This document shows, piece by piece, positions 14,243-23,495 of a DNA stretch of 64,000 nucleotides. The translations under genes were made by a program, and so were the position numbers. The stretch is taken from NCBI RefSeq assembly GCF_002263515.1, contig NZ_CP022752.1, positions 3,348,001 to 3,412,000 of the forward strand, in the 5' to 3' direction. The notes under the pieces are model-generated. The model was given only the letters and a program-made list of their open reading frames with translations. It made no database searches and was not told where the DNA came from. The stretch comes from Actinopolyspora erythraea (GTDB lineage Bacteria; Actinomycetota; Actinomycetes; Mycobacteriales; Pseudonocardiaceae). How positions within the stretch are numbered: the first letter of the stretch is position 1; each line of letters opens with the position of its first letter.

Positions 14243-16531
14243 TCAGACGGCGTAGCCGAACTGGCTGAGTCGGTACTCGGCCGTTCGCAGTTCCTCCGCG
14301 GAGAACAGCTCGGCGAAGCGCTGCTCGGTGACCAGTGCCTCGACGGTGAGATCGAGCCTGCCGCGCTCCCACAGCGCGGCGAAACCGTCGGATACTGCCC
14401 CACCAGCAAGAAGTTTGTGAGCGGTGGCTAGTCCGCCGTGCTCGGCGAGCATGCTCAGAAAGTACGTGGCGGTGTAGTGCGCCTCCTTGAGACCGCGCTC
14501 GTACAGCGAACGCATTCGCTGCTCGAACTCCGCCACCAACGGTTCCCGCACTGGATCGGGGGTGTTCCGCTGCTCGGCCGAGACGGAATCCGCGTCGGAG
14601 TCCGTCTCGGATTCCGGCTCGCTCCGGTTGCGGCGCCGCACGTAACCGCGAAGCGCGTCGACCGAAGTGAACACCTCGTAGCCGAGTTCCTCCAGCCTGG
14701 GCAGGTCGGCATCGGCGGTGTCGAGTTCGAGTACGACCGGACTCCCCTGCCCGGTCTGCAACCCTTCGGGCCAGAATGCCTCGGCCACGGCCAACGCCCG
14801 ACCGGTGCGGGGATCGGCGATCTCGGTGTCGGTGGCGGGCTGAACACAACCGAGCTCGACCAACTCGGAGATGAGCCCGTTGACCTGGGCCACCCGGGCG
14901 TCCATGTCGTCGTCACCCGCGATGGACAGCGGTTGCAGCTCCTCCCGATCGGCGGTCGGCTCACCGGTGCGCAGCTCGGTGAGGAACGATTGCGCGGCCT
15001 CGGCCAACAGCTCGCGCCGTGCCTGCAGGAAGTCGGGATAGCGTTCGATTTTCCACAGCTCGGGGTCGGTGGGAATCCATTGCGAAGCCAGCACACCCGG
15101 GTGTTTCTCCTCCACTTCGGCGAAGTACTCCTCCGGCGACCGGTTTCCCACCACCAGGTTGGTGTCCTGCGTGAGGAAGCAGAAGTTGGCGATGGCGTTG
15201 ACCTGGGAACGCTCGTAGCCCGCCTGGTAAAGCAGCGATTTGGGGAACAGGTGGTGCACCTGCAGCGAGGAGTTCTTGCCCAGCATGTCGGCGCGCAACG
15301 GAATTCCGCTGCCGAAGTCGCGAGCCTGGTTCACCCTGGTCAGCATGTACAGTAGAGGGTAGAAGCGTGACCCCTTCGTCGAGCCCTCGAAGTCGTGCGC
15401 GTGCACGTCGAGGTTTCCGCCGCGCCACCGCTCCAGTGCGGTGATCAGCCCGTCGATGCCGGACCGTTCGACAGTCTCGTAGTCCTTCTGCAGGAACGTT
15501 TCGGTGGAACCCGCGAAGCGCCCCCACAGTGCGGCGTGGACGTACCAGTACAGCACCTTGTCCTGGTGGGAACGGTCGTCGAACCGGCCGCCGTTGAGTT
15601 CCAGCAGTCGCGAGACCACGGGGAAGGCGTACCGTGCCATCAGCACTCGGTCGTGGTCCAGGCCGAGTCGCCCGGAGACGAGGTCGAGGAACCGGCCGAT
15701 GTATCCGGTGGACCGGTACAGCGAGTCCCGGAACTGCTCGGCCGAGACGTTGTCCAACGCGGTGAACAGGGCACGGCCGGTCGCCACCGCGTTGGTGTTG
15801 CGCAGCAGCCAGTCCAGCGTGAAGTTGAAGCCGGATTCCTGCCACTTCCGCAGTGTCTCGCGCATCTCGCCACGCGCGTCGCTCCACTGCGAGCAGATCT
15901 TGGCCAGTGCGAGATCACCTTTGGACAGTTTCGTCCCGCCCGAGTTGACCCGGTTGAAGATGTCGACCACCGTGTCGACGTTCTTGTCGTTGCCGGTGAT
16001 CTTCTCCGCGTAGAACTCGCGTTCCAGCAGGTTGTGCAGCCGGTTCAGCCGCTCCACATATACGCCGAGATTGTCCGGGTCGTGCTGTTGGAAGCTGGTG
16101 ATGTACTCGCCGAGATTTTCCAGGAAAAGTTTGGTGACGTTCACCCAGCGGTAGTCGTCGGCCATCCTGGACGGCGCGTAGAACTCGAACTTCTCCTCGG
16201 CGACGTTGAAGTACAGACCGCTGAAAGCCGAGGAGTCTCCCTCGAAGAAGGCCGGCGCCCTGCCGCGCACCACGCCGTACAGCGAGGTGATGCGCTGTTG
16301 ACCGTCCAGCAACAGCAGATGGGTTCCCTGCTGGCCGTTCGTCTCGCCCCGGACGGAAACCCCTTCGGCGTCGGTTTCCCACATCAGCAGCCCGCCCACC
16401 GGGTGTCCCCGGTACAGCGACTGCAACAGCTCCCGTACCTGGTCACGGTTCCACACGTAGCCGCGCTGGAACTCGGGAAGCAGTACGGAACCGGAGTCGA
16501 TCTGGTACAGCAGTGTGGAAAGCGTCGGCAT
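14243..16531 (-). CDS. DUF262 / HNH nuclease protein, GmrSD-like (type IV restriction)
   Basis: 762 residues. The N-terminus is a ParB-like DUF262 domain: LPEFQRGYVWNRDQVRELLQ and LLLLDGQQRITSLYGVVRG. An HNH nuclease box LQVHHLFPKSLL lies near residue 423, followed by NAIANFCFLTQDTNLVVGN, a GmrD/DUF1524-like layout. The C-terminal 200 residues include a segment ending YEVFTSVDALRGYVRRRN and a terminal helical domain (ERGLKEAHYTATYFLSMLAE). In GmrSD the DUF262 half uses NTP and the HNH half cuts modified DNA. It follows the RelE/UvrD gene by 58 bp in the same direction, so the two probably act together. Confidence 0.88.
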   Translation of the reverse strand: MPTLSTLLYQIDSGSVLLPEFQRGYVWNRDQVRELLQSLYRGHPVGGLLMWETDAEGVSVRGETNGQQGTHLLLLDGQQRITSLYGVVRGRAPAFFEGDSSAFSGLYFNVAEEKFEFYAPSRMADDYRWVNVTKLFLENLGEYITSFQQHDPDNLGVYVERLNRLHNLLEREFYAEKITGNDKNVDTVVDIFNRVNSGGTKLSKGDLALAKICSQWSDARGEMRETLRKWQESGFNFTLDWLLRNTNAVATGRALFTALDNVSAEQFRDSLYRSTGYIGRFLDLVSGRLGLDHDRVLMARYAFPVVSRLLELNGGRFDDRSHQDKVLYWYVHAALWGRFAGSTETFLQKDYETVERSGIDGLITALERWRGGNLDVHAHDFEGSTKGSRFYPLLYMLTRVNQARDFGSGIPLRADMLGKNSSLQVHHLFPKSLLYQAGYERSQVNAIANFCFLTQDTNLVVGNRSPEEYFAEVEEKHPGVLASQWIPTDPELWKIERYPDFLQARRELLAEAAQSFLTELRTGEPTADREELQPLSIAGDDDMDARVAQVNGLISELVELGCVQPATDTEIADPRTGRALAVAEAFWPEGLQTGQGSPVVLELDTADADLPRLEELGYEVFTSVDALRGYVRRRNRSEPESETDSDADSVSAEQRNTPDPVREPLVAEFEQRMRSLYERGLKEAHYTATYFLSMLAEHGGLATAHKLLAGGAVSDGFAALWERGRLDLTVEALVTEQRFAELFSAEELRTAEYRLSQFGYAV

Positions 16532-16589
16532 GCTCTACCTTCCTCTAATCGTGGCCGCCTCGCGGGAACTCCTCCCGGCGTGACCGGTG

Positions 16590-18683
16590 TCAGTCCTGGG
16601 TGGGTAGGAACGGGCTTTTGCCGCCGTGCCAGGACACGGCGAGCTGTTCCCGGGCGCGGGTGCAGGCGACGAACAGCAGGCAACGCTCGCGCTGGGTGTC
16701 TCTGCGGTGTGCCGAGGCGTCCTCCTCGACGGGTGTGATCGCGCTGGCGGGTGGAACGTGGTGCTCGGTGACACCGACCACGGCCAGGCAGCGGAACTCC
16801 AGCCCCTTCATCCGGTGCATGGTGCCCACCGCGACCGCCTCCTCCTCGTCGGTCGTGCCGCCGAGCAGTTTCACGCTCGGGATCCCGGTCCTTCCGAGTT
16901 CGGCCACGACCGTTTCGACGAGTTTGTTGGAGCGCACTGCCACTCCGATCTCGCCGGGTGCGATGCCGGTGTCGATCCATTCCCGCAACGTGGTCACCAA
17001 CTGTTCGAGCTCGGCTGTCCTGGTGGGGAAGCCACGAACCCACGGGTACCTGCCGCGCACTTCCGAGCGGCAACCCGCGATGGCTTCGAGCCCCTCGTCC
17101 ATGTCGTCGATGGTCTCGCCACGAAGCAGTCCGAGGCTCCAGGCGAGAATCTCGGCGGTGGTCCGGTAATTGACGTTCAACCGACTCGACCGCCCTGTCA
17201 CCCGGATGCCCACCTCACGCAGGCTCACGCGGTTGTTGTAGATGCGCTGGTGCGTGTCGCCCGCCAGGAAGATGTCGTCCGGCCGTTCGGGCGCGGCGGC
17301 GCGCAGCAACCTCCACTGAACCGGGCTGAGGTCCTGGGCCTCGTCGACCACGACGTACCGGTATGGCTTCTCGGTTCGCTGTTCGAGCAGCCTGGTGGCC
17401 TCGACGCAGATCGTCTCGTGGGTCCAGACCCCCCGCCGCCGCAGTGCACTCTCGAACTCCCAGATCGTCTGCCAGACCTGGGCTCGCTGACGGCTGCCGA
17501 GGCCGCGCCCTCGTCCGTCGCGTTTCGCGCCGAGGTACTGCTCGGCGCTGCCGACCCGCTGTGCGAGCACAACCTGCCGCCACTCCTCCGCCAGGAAGTT
17601 CGCCGAGAACGGCACGTCCAACTCGGTGACGATCGACTGCCACAGCTGCCGTTGTTCGCCCGTACTCAGGATCGTGGGTGGTTCGTGGTGTTCGCGGAAG
17701 ACGCGGTTGGCGAACTGGTCCACGTGGTGCACGTGGATGCGCTCGCGCACCTCGGGATCTTCCACGAGCAGTTCCACTCCCTTGCCGAGTGACTCGGCCA
17801 GGGTCGCGGTGAAGGTGGTCATCAGGACCGGTCCCGATCCGTTCACCGCGAGCTGGTGAGCGCGGTGCATCGTCACCACGGTCTTGCCGGTGCCGGGGCC
17901 TCCGGTGACGCGCGCGGGACCGTTGTAGGAGGCCTCCACCGCCGAGCGCTGCACCGGGTGCAGGTAGATCCGCCACGTCGCCAGCGGGTGCCGGAAGACC
18001 GCCATGAGCTCTTCAGGACCGTCGACGAGCACGACACGATCGGAGCTGCGTTCCACGGCCGCGTCCAGGTCGTCCGGATCGAAGCCGGTGTCACTGATCT
18101 CGGCGGCGAGTTCGGCCCACACCTGTTCGGGGGTGTAACCGGCGGCCAGTCCGAACAGCACGTCCCACTGGTTTCCCGGCAGGAAGGACTTGGCCGCGTC
18201 GAGCTGCGCCGAATCCGTCAGTGCCCTGGCGAAGGCCAGGGTCTGCTCGTCGATGCCCAGCTGTTGCAGTTGGGAGTCCTTGACGTGGTCGAACAGGCGG
18301 CTGGGTGCGGTCTCGGCCAGTCTGGACAACCCGGGCAGACTGTCCTCTACCGCCGCGACGTCGCGGATCTCGATCCGTCCGGTGGCGGCGTTGACCGAGG
18401 CACTGCGCCGTTTCGCCCAGGCATAGGCCTCGTCGTGCGGCAGCACGGTGAGCAGCGTGTAGCTGTCGCCCGAGTCCGGTGCGAGCACGATCCCGCGCCA
18501 GAAGTCGCTGATCCGGATGGAGCGGAACCGGGAGTCGCGCGCGTTGGCGATCTTTTCCAGGTGCGCTCCGGCGTGGCTGACCTGACCGAATTTCGTCAGG
18601 GTTTGGCTCACCCGTTCCTGAACCTGCTTTTCGAGCTTGGCGAACTCGTGCAGGAAGTCCTTGTCGATACCGAGTCGAGCCAA
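16590..18683 (-). CDS. UvrD/Rep-type SF1 helicase with RelE-like N-terminal domain
   Basis: 697 residues; TTG start with GGAG upstream. Residues 1-95 (KDFLHEFAKLEKQVQERVSQ, RDSRFRSIRISDFWRGIV, YTLLTVLPHDEAYAWAKRR) look like a RelE/ParE-family toxin fold. After a linker comes a UvrD helicase: Walker A VTGGPGTGKTVVTMHRA (about 260), DEAQDLSPVQWRLL (about 446), VGTMHRMKGLEF and ACTRAREQLAVSWHG. Helicases fused to a RelE-like module are found in actinobacterial defence islands. The next genes are DUF262 (downstream) and a kinase (upstream), all minus strand. Whether the RelE part still cuts RNA is unknown. Confidence 0.88.
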   Translation of the reverse strand: MARLGIDKDFLHEFAKLEKQVQERVSQTLTKFGQVSHAGAHLEKIANARDSRFRSIRISDFWRGIVLAPDSGDSYTLLTVLPHDEAYAWAKRRSASVNAATGRIEIRDVAAVEDSLPGLSRLAETAPSRLFDHVKDSQLQQLGIDEQTLAFARALTDSAQLDAAKSFLPGNQWDVLFGLAAGYTPEQVWAELAAEISDTGFDPDDLDAAVERSSDRVVLVDGPEELMAVFRHPLATWRIYLHPVQRSAVEASYNGPARVTGGPGTGKTVVTMHRAHQLAVNGSGPVLMTTFTATLAESLGKGVELLVEDPEVRERIHVHHVDQFANRVFREHHEPPTILSTGEQRQLWQSIVTELDVPFSANFLAEEWRQVVLAQRVGSAEQYLGAKRDGRGRGLGSRQRAQVWQTIWEFESALRRRGVWTHETICVEATRLLEQRTEKPYRYVVVDEAQDLSPVQWRLLRAAAPERPDDIFLAGDTHQRIYNNRVSLREVGIRVTGRSSRLNVNYRTTAEILAWSLGLLRGETIDDMDEGLEAIAGCRSEVRGRYPWVRGFPTRTAELEQLVTTLREWIDTGIAPGEIGVAVRSNKLVETVVAELGRTGIPSVKLLGGTTDEEEAVAVGTMHRMKGLEFRCLAVVGVTEHHVPPASAITPVEEDASAHRRDTQRERCLLFVACTRAREQLAVSWHGGKSPFLPTQD

Positions 18684-18813
18684 TTCTGTCTCCGGTGCCG
18701 CTGTCCGTCGTTGTCACTGTCGTCAGCGCCGCGTCGCCCCGATCCACGAAAAACCCCAGTCCGTCCGATTCGACCGTTCTCTCCGATGAGGCTCCGGATA
18801 CCGCTGATGATCA

Positions 18814-20484
18814 TCATCCTCCTCCACTCGGCAACCCGTCGAGCAGTTCGCGCACTTTGACGACGGTGGAGTGCTCGGGGTCGTGGGTGCGGAGCAGGTC
18901 GTCGAGCAGCGCGCTCAGGGTCGCCTCGGCTTCCTCGGACCTGCCCGCGCCGAACTGGAGCATCCCGATCTGGCGCCGAAGGTCCAGGGTTCGGGGGTGG
19001 TCGTCACCGAAGACGCGCTGCTCGTCGGCCAGCAGGCTGTTCATGGCCCGGAGCGCGTGGCTGTAATTACCGCCGAGTGCGTGGCAGCTCGCGTTGCGCA
19101 GTCGGCAGTGCAGGACGAGTTCGGTGTCGATCCCGTCGCGCTGCGCCAGGTCGGTGGCCAACGCGTGGTACACGGGCCCCGCGCGCTGGTAGTGACTGCC
19201 GTCGTAGAGCACTCTGGCCCACTCCAACCGCAGTTCGATGACCTCGCCGTCGGTGCTGCCGAAGGCCCTGCTCGCTGAATCCACCGTGGACCGCAGCAGT
19301 TCGGCGGCCTCGTCGTATCGGGAGCGCTGTACGTAGGAGTCGGCCCGGTTCTTGGCCGTTTCCAACTCGTCGCGGGTCAGCGAGTTCCGACCGTCCCGGC
19401 CTCCGCCGGAGTCAGCGGATGTGCTCTGCTCGCACGCTTCCGGTAGTTCCGGTTGCGCCGGTGTCCCCTCGTGCGGAATCTCCGTCTCGGTACCATCCGT
19501 TGCCCTATCGGCCGCACCGCCGTGGGCCGGGGCATCCGAGCCTGCCCGACCTGGGTCGTCGAACGGCGAAACCCGACTCAGCACCGAGGCGTACATCCTG
19601 GTCGGGCTGGGGATGTCCGGCGCCGCGAGCGCTCCCGGCAGCGCTTCGAGGTCTCGTGTGAACGGCAGCAGCCTGCGGTAGACGGTGTAAGCGCTGTCGG
19701 GGCGCTCCTCGGGTTCCTTCGCCAGCAGCTCGGAGAGGAGCTCGTCCAGTTCGCCGGGGATGTCCGGGCGGTGTTCGAGTGCCGGTACCGGTGGCTGGCC
19801 GACCTGCTTGTTCATCACGGCGTAGTCGGTGGGGCCCCGGAAAAGCCGCATCCCCGTGAGCGCCTCGTAGAGCACGCAACCCAGCGAGTAGAGATCGCTG
19901 CGGGTGGAGCTGGTGGCGTCCTGGATCTGTTCCGGAGCCATGTAGGCGGGAGTACCGATGTGTTGGCCGGTGCGGGTCAACCGGGACATGTCTGCCACGT
20001 CGAGTACCACGGCCAGTCCGAAGTCGAGCACCTTGACGGTGCCGTCCGGTTGCAGCATCAGGTTGGAGGGTTTGAGGTCGCGGTGCACCAGCTGTTCCTG
20101 ATGGGCGGCGGTGAGCACCGAGCAGGTCTGCGCGGCGATGGCGGCGGCCCAGCCGAGCGGCAGCGTGCCGTGTTCGGCGATCAGATCGGAGACGCTGATG
20201 CCGTGAACACGCTCCATCACCAGGTAGGGCCGATCACCGTGCGCACCCACGTCGAAGATTGAGGGCACACCGGGGTGCCGCAGCCGCGCGGTGACGCGGG
20301 ACTCGCGGTGGAATCTGCTCACCAGCTCCTCGTCGGGTTCCGCATCGGGGAACCGGACGAACTTGACGGCGATCTCTCGTTCGAGCTTGGTGTCACGTCC
20401 CGCCCACACCTCCCCCATCCCGCCCTTGGCCAGCGGAACGGCCTGGAGTTCGTAGCGATCATTGATCACTGTCGGTTCCGCCAC
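18814..20484 (-). CDS. Soluble Ser/Thr protein kinase with C-terminal TPR-like region
   Basis: 556 residues; GTG start after GGGAGG. The kinase domain is intact: glycine loop LAKGGMGEVWAG, AVKF lysine (about residue 41), VHRDLKPSNLML, VLDFGLAVVLD, GTPAYMAPEQI and DLYSLGCVLYEALTG. After a Pro/Ala/Glu linker (about 290-370) the rest is helical repeats resembling TPRs (RADSYVQRSRYDEAAELLRS, LRNASCHALGGNYSHALRAM, RQIGMLQFGAGRSEEAEATL). There is no transmembrane segment, unlike PknB-type receptors, which fits an internal sensor. It precedes the RelE/UvrD helicase by 130 bp and may gate that system, as kinases do in Pgl/BREX and Stk2 immunity; that is inference. Confidence 0.92.
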   Translation of the reverse strand: MAEPTVINDRYELQAVPLAKGGMGEVWAGRDTKLEREIAVKFVRFPDAEPDEELVSRFHRESRVTARLRHPGVPSIFDVGAHGDRPYLVMERVHGISVSDLIAEHGTLPLGWAAAIAAQTCSVLTAAHQEQLVHRDLKPSNLMLQPDGTVKVLDFGLAVVLDVADMSRLTRTGQHIGTPAYMAPEQIQDATSSTRSDLYSLGCVLYEALTGMRLFRGPTDYAVMNKQVGQPPVPALEHRPDIPGELDELLSELLAKEPEERPDSAYTVYRRLLPFTRDLEALPGALAAPDIPSPTRMYASVLSRVSPFDDPGRAGSDAPAHGGAADRATDGTETEIPHEGTPAQPELPEACEQSTSADSGGGRDGRNSLTRDELETAKNRADSYVQRSRYDEAAELLRSTVDSASRAFGSTDGEVIELRLEWARVLYDGSHYQRAGPVYHALATDLAQRDGIDTELVLHCRLRNASCHALGGNYSHALRAMNSLLADEQRVFGDDHPRTLDLRRQIGMLQFGAGRSEEAEATLSALLDDLLRTHDPEHSTVVKVRELLDGLPSGGG

Positions 20485-20955
20485 GTTTCCTCCCCGAAGT
20501 CCCGTGTGCGCTTCTCGCTGCTCTTACGGTTCCACCCGAACCAGCCGCGTCGCCGGTCTCCGGTGGTATTCATCGGTGCCGGAATATTCCGCCACACCGG
20601 ACGTAATCGAGAGTTCCGATCGGGACTCAACCACGAGCCGGCGAATACACGGGAAGTGGGGAACTGTCGAACGCGCCCCTGCCCGGTCGAGATCAATCGA
20701 GTGTCCCCTTTTCGGGCTGGTGCGGACCCGTATCGACCGGTCCGCACGTGCCGTGCTCCATCACTGTTTCTCCCGGTTCCGTAAGATAACGCGGTCCGCT
20801 GTCGAACAGTTCACGCTGCCGGAAAATCCATGTGTTACCGAATTGTTTCCCGAATTCCGGTAACGCTTCCCGGTGGCGATTGCCGCACCCACCGGATTCC
20901 GTATGCCCTAGTCGACAGCGGGAGGAATCGAGTCCGTGCCGGAGGAGTCGTTCCA
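20485..20955. other. Intergenic region between SNF2 helicase and kinase genes
   Basis: 471 bp without a supported gene. The sequence is somewhat less GC-rich than the genes on both sides. The 3' end of the SNF2 gene and the promoter of the kinase operon should lie here; I cannot pick out a confident promoter. Confidence 0.55.
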
Positions 20956-23208
20956 TCAGGACTCCGCCCGTTCTGCGCCCCGAAGTCTTTCGCGTTCGAC
21001 ACGCACTATCCGCTGATCCATCGGGATCGCTTCGTCGTGCAACAGCCGCTGGTCGATCGGTTCGGTGTCGACGGCTGAGTAATCGCTGTCCTTGGCCGCG
21101 CTGTCCCGGGCGTAGGCGTCGAACAGTCGCGCTTTTCCTTGCAGCACCTCGGCCAGTCGCTGGTCGACGGTGTCCTTGGCCATCAACCGGTGTACGTGCA
21201 CCTTGCGGGTCTGTCCCATGCGGTGGCAGCGGGCGATGGCCTGTTCCTCGGTGCTGGGTTTGAGCTGGGGTTCGGCGAGGATCACCACCGAGGCGGACTG
21301 GATGTTCAGTCCCACTCCCCCTGCCGTGATCTGCGCCGGGAGAACGGCGTGCTCGGGGTGGTTGTTGAACTCGTCGACAAGCTCCTGCTTGGCGGTGGCG
21401 CTGAGATCGCCGTCGAGCTTGCGCATCGCCCCCGGCAGTCGCCCCACTTTCTGGAGAACGTCGCGGAAGTAGCTGAACACAACCACCTTCCAGCCGTTGT
21501 GCGCCGACTCCTGGATGATCTCGGCCATGCGCTCGAGCTTGGCCGAGTCGGCGAGCCTTTCGGGGGCGTAAGCGGCGCGACGCATGAGCTGGAACTTTCC
21601 GGCGAGGACAGCTTCGCGGTATGCCTTGCCGTCCTCAGTGCCGAGTTGCACCCAGTCCTCGAGTTCGAGTTTCTCGGGCAGTTCGGTGAGTACGTCCTCC
21701 TGGTTGCGCCGCAGGTAAACCGGTGCCACGGTGCGGCGGAACGCCTTGGCCCCCATCAACGCGTCGCCGACGCGGATCTTCTCGGCCAGCCGGGGGTCCA
21801 GGTAAGACACCAACGTCTTGAATTCTCCGACGCGGTTTTCCATCGGTGTGCCGGTGAGGAACAGGTTGTGTTCCGCTCGGGCGGCGATCCCGCCGACCGC
21901 CCGGGAACGTTTGGCTTCGGGGTTTTTGACCAGGTGTGCCTCGTCGACGACCAGCATGGCGGGGTTGATCAGGCCGAGCCCGGTGAGCTTGCGCAGGGTG
22001 TCGTAGGTGGTGACCGCCACTCCTCCGCCGCGTTTCCACTCCTCGGCCTCGGCGTCGCGATGCGGCCCGTGCAGGCCGCGCGCGGTCAACCGCGTGTGTC
22101 TGCGCGTCTCCGCCACCCAGTTGACCAGCACCCCGGCCGGAGCGACGACGAGGAAGTGGGTACTGCCGCTCGCGGCGAGGTGAGCCATCGCGGCCAGAGC
22201 TTCGACGGTTTTGCCCAAGCCCATCTCATCACCGATGATGCAGTGCTCGCGCGCCAGCGCGTACTTGGCCCCGAAGGCCTGATAGCCGCGCGGCACGACG
22301 TCGAGCAGGCTGGTGTTTAGTTCTACAGCGGCGGCTTCGCGTTCGACCTCACCGGTGACGAAGCCCTGGGCCGAGGCATCCGAGGTGTCCGCCACGCCGG
22401 TGATGCCACTCAGCAGGGTGTTGTAGACGGCCGCACGCTGCTGGTAGTCCCGCCACAACTCCGTCGCGTTCTGCCGTCCGGCTACTTCGTGGACCCGCCG
22501 CGCCGCATCGGTGATCCGCTCGACCCACGGTTGTTGCAGCAGGTCCTCGAGCCGGGCCAACGCCCGCAACGAGGCCTGTTTCTTGGCGCGGCCCGCGAAC
22601 ATCATCCGCAGCTTGCTGCCGGCCCTACCGGCGATCGGCCGAACGAAGTCGAGCTCGGTGGACAGGGATTCGAGGCTGTCACCGAGCTCAGCGATAGCGC
22701 CTTCGGCCGTCTCCAACGTACGAAGTGTGCCCAGCAAATCCGCCTGCTTGGCATCCCCATGGTCCGGATCGAACCGGAAAATGGTCTCACGTGCGGCCGC
22801 GTCGGAGACCTTTTTCGCGGCACGGAGCGCCTCGGCGGCGGTTTTCTCCCCGACTCCGGGATGCCGACGCAACTGCTCGGGACGAGCGGACAGCACCTGT
22901 CGGACGTCGCGGTACCCGGCGCGTTCCAGTGCGTCGAGTCGGATCCTGCTGTCGGCCGCCTCGCGCAACTTGTCCAGCGGGGTTTCCTCCAGCCGCCCGA
23001 CGACGGCACGCCAGTGGAGCTCAGCGTGCTGCTCACGGGCTTGTTCCCGCAGTCGTTCCGGTGCGGAACGAAGCCGGTCGGCGATGCCCCGCGTGTCATC
23101 GGCACGGGACAACGTGCCGCGTGCGAGCGCGCCGACGACCGCACGATCAGCGATCGCGGGAACGGCGTCCGGCTCGTCGTCCGCAGCGGTCGGCTCGTGC
23201 AATGGCAT
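20956..23208 (-). CDS. SNF2-family DNA translocase with HhH-type N-terminus
   Basis: 750 residues. The N-terminal 320 residues are helical with a helix-hairpin-helix stretch (RRHPGVGEKTAAEALRAAKK) that probably contacts DNA. The SNF2 motor follows: GDEMGLGKTVEALAAMAHL (about 326), VVTTYDTL-type Ia region, LVVDEAHLVKNPEAKRS (about 417), FLTGTPMENRVGEF, QITAGGVGLNIQSASVVIL and CHRMGQTRKVHVHRL. It is divergent from the DUF4011 helicase gene with 287 bp between them and lies upstream of the kinase operon. Similar SNF2 proteins recur in bacterial defence islands; no nuclease domain is visible. Confidence 0.9.
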   Translation of the reverse strand: MPLHEPTAADDEPDAVPAIADRAVVGALARGTLSRADDTRGIADRLRSAPERLREQAREQHAELHWRAVVGRLEETPLDKLREAADSRIRLDALERAGYRDVRQVLSARPEQLRRHPGVGEKTAAEALRAAKKVSDAAARETIFRFDPDHGDAKQADLLGTLRTLETAEGAIAELGDSLESLSTELDFVRPIAGRAGSKLRMMFAGRAKKQASLRALARLEDLLQQPWVERITDAARRVHEVAGRQNATELWRDYQQRAAVYNTLLSGITGVADTSDASAQGFVTGEVEREAAAVELNTSLLDVVPRGYQAFGAKYALAREHCIIGDEMGLGKTVEALAAMAHLAASGSTHFLVVAPAGVLVNWVAETRRHTRLTARGLHGPHRDAEAEEWKRGGGVAVTTYDTLRKLTGLGLINPAMLVVDEAHLVKNPEAKRSRAVGGIAARAEHNLFLTGTPMENRVGEFKTLVSYLDPRLAEKIRVGDALMGAKAFRRTVAPVYLRRNQEDVLTELPEKLELEDWVQLGTEDGKAYREAVLAGKFQLMRRAAYAPERLADSAKLERMAEIIQESAHNGWKVVVFSYFRDVLQKVGRLPGAMRKLDGDLSATAKQELVDEFNNHPEHAVLPAQITAGGVGLNIQSASVVILAEPQLKPSTEEQAIARCHRMGQTRKVHVHRLMAKDTVDQRLAEVLQGKARLFDAYARDSAAKDSDYSAVDTEPIDQRLLHDEAIPMDQRIVRVERERLRGAERAES

Positions 23209-23495
23209 CCCCCTTGGTCTTCATCCGACAATCACCGCTCGCACGGCGCGATCGGAAAGCCCTCCATGCTCTCGTAAAGCTCGCTAGAGTAAATCCGCCG
23301 AACGGGTGAGTAATTCGCTCACCGGACCATTCGAAGGCGAGCACTGTGTGCAGCACGTCACAATCACTCCGAGTCGATCTCACCCATTCGGACCATGGCA
23401 GCACCTCACCCGTTGGGGCATCCTGAGGGGCTGATCACAGACGGGTCAGCCCGGAATCTCAACGGTCCAGGGCACTCTGATGGGGACTGCGGGGC
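23209..23495. promoter_or_regulatory. Divergent promoter region of SNF2 and DUF4011 genes
   Basis: 287 bp between two start codons facing apart. It contains GGTGAG-N7-CTCACC (about 23307-23325) and a further CTCACCC and CTCACCCG nearby, suggesting a repeated operator half-site. No confident -35/-10 pair. Confidence 0.4.

Noticed and set aside
18814..20484. PglW-type kinase of a BREX/Pgl system
   Set aside because: The kinase is short, lacks the large PglW architecture, and no pglX, pglZ or brxC-type genes are present.
20693..20956. 87-codon minus-strand frame between SNF2 and kinase genes
   Set aside because: No ribosome site, no recognisable sequence features and irregular codon use compared with neighbours.
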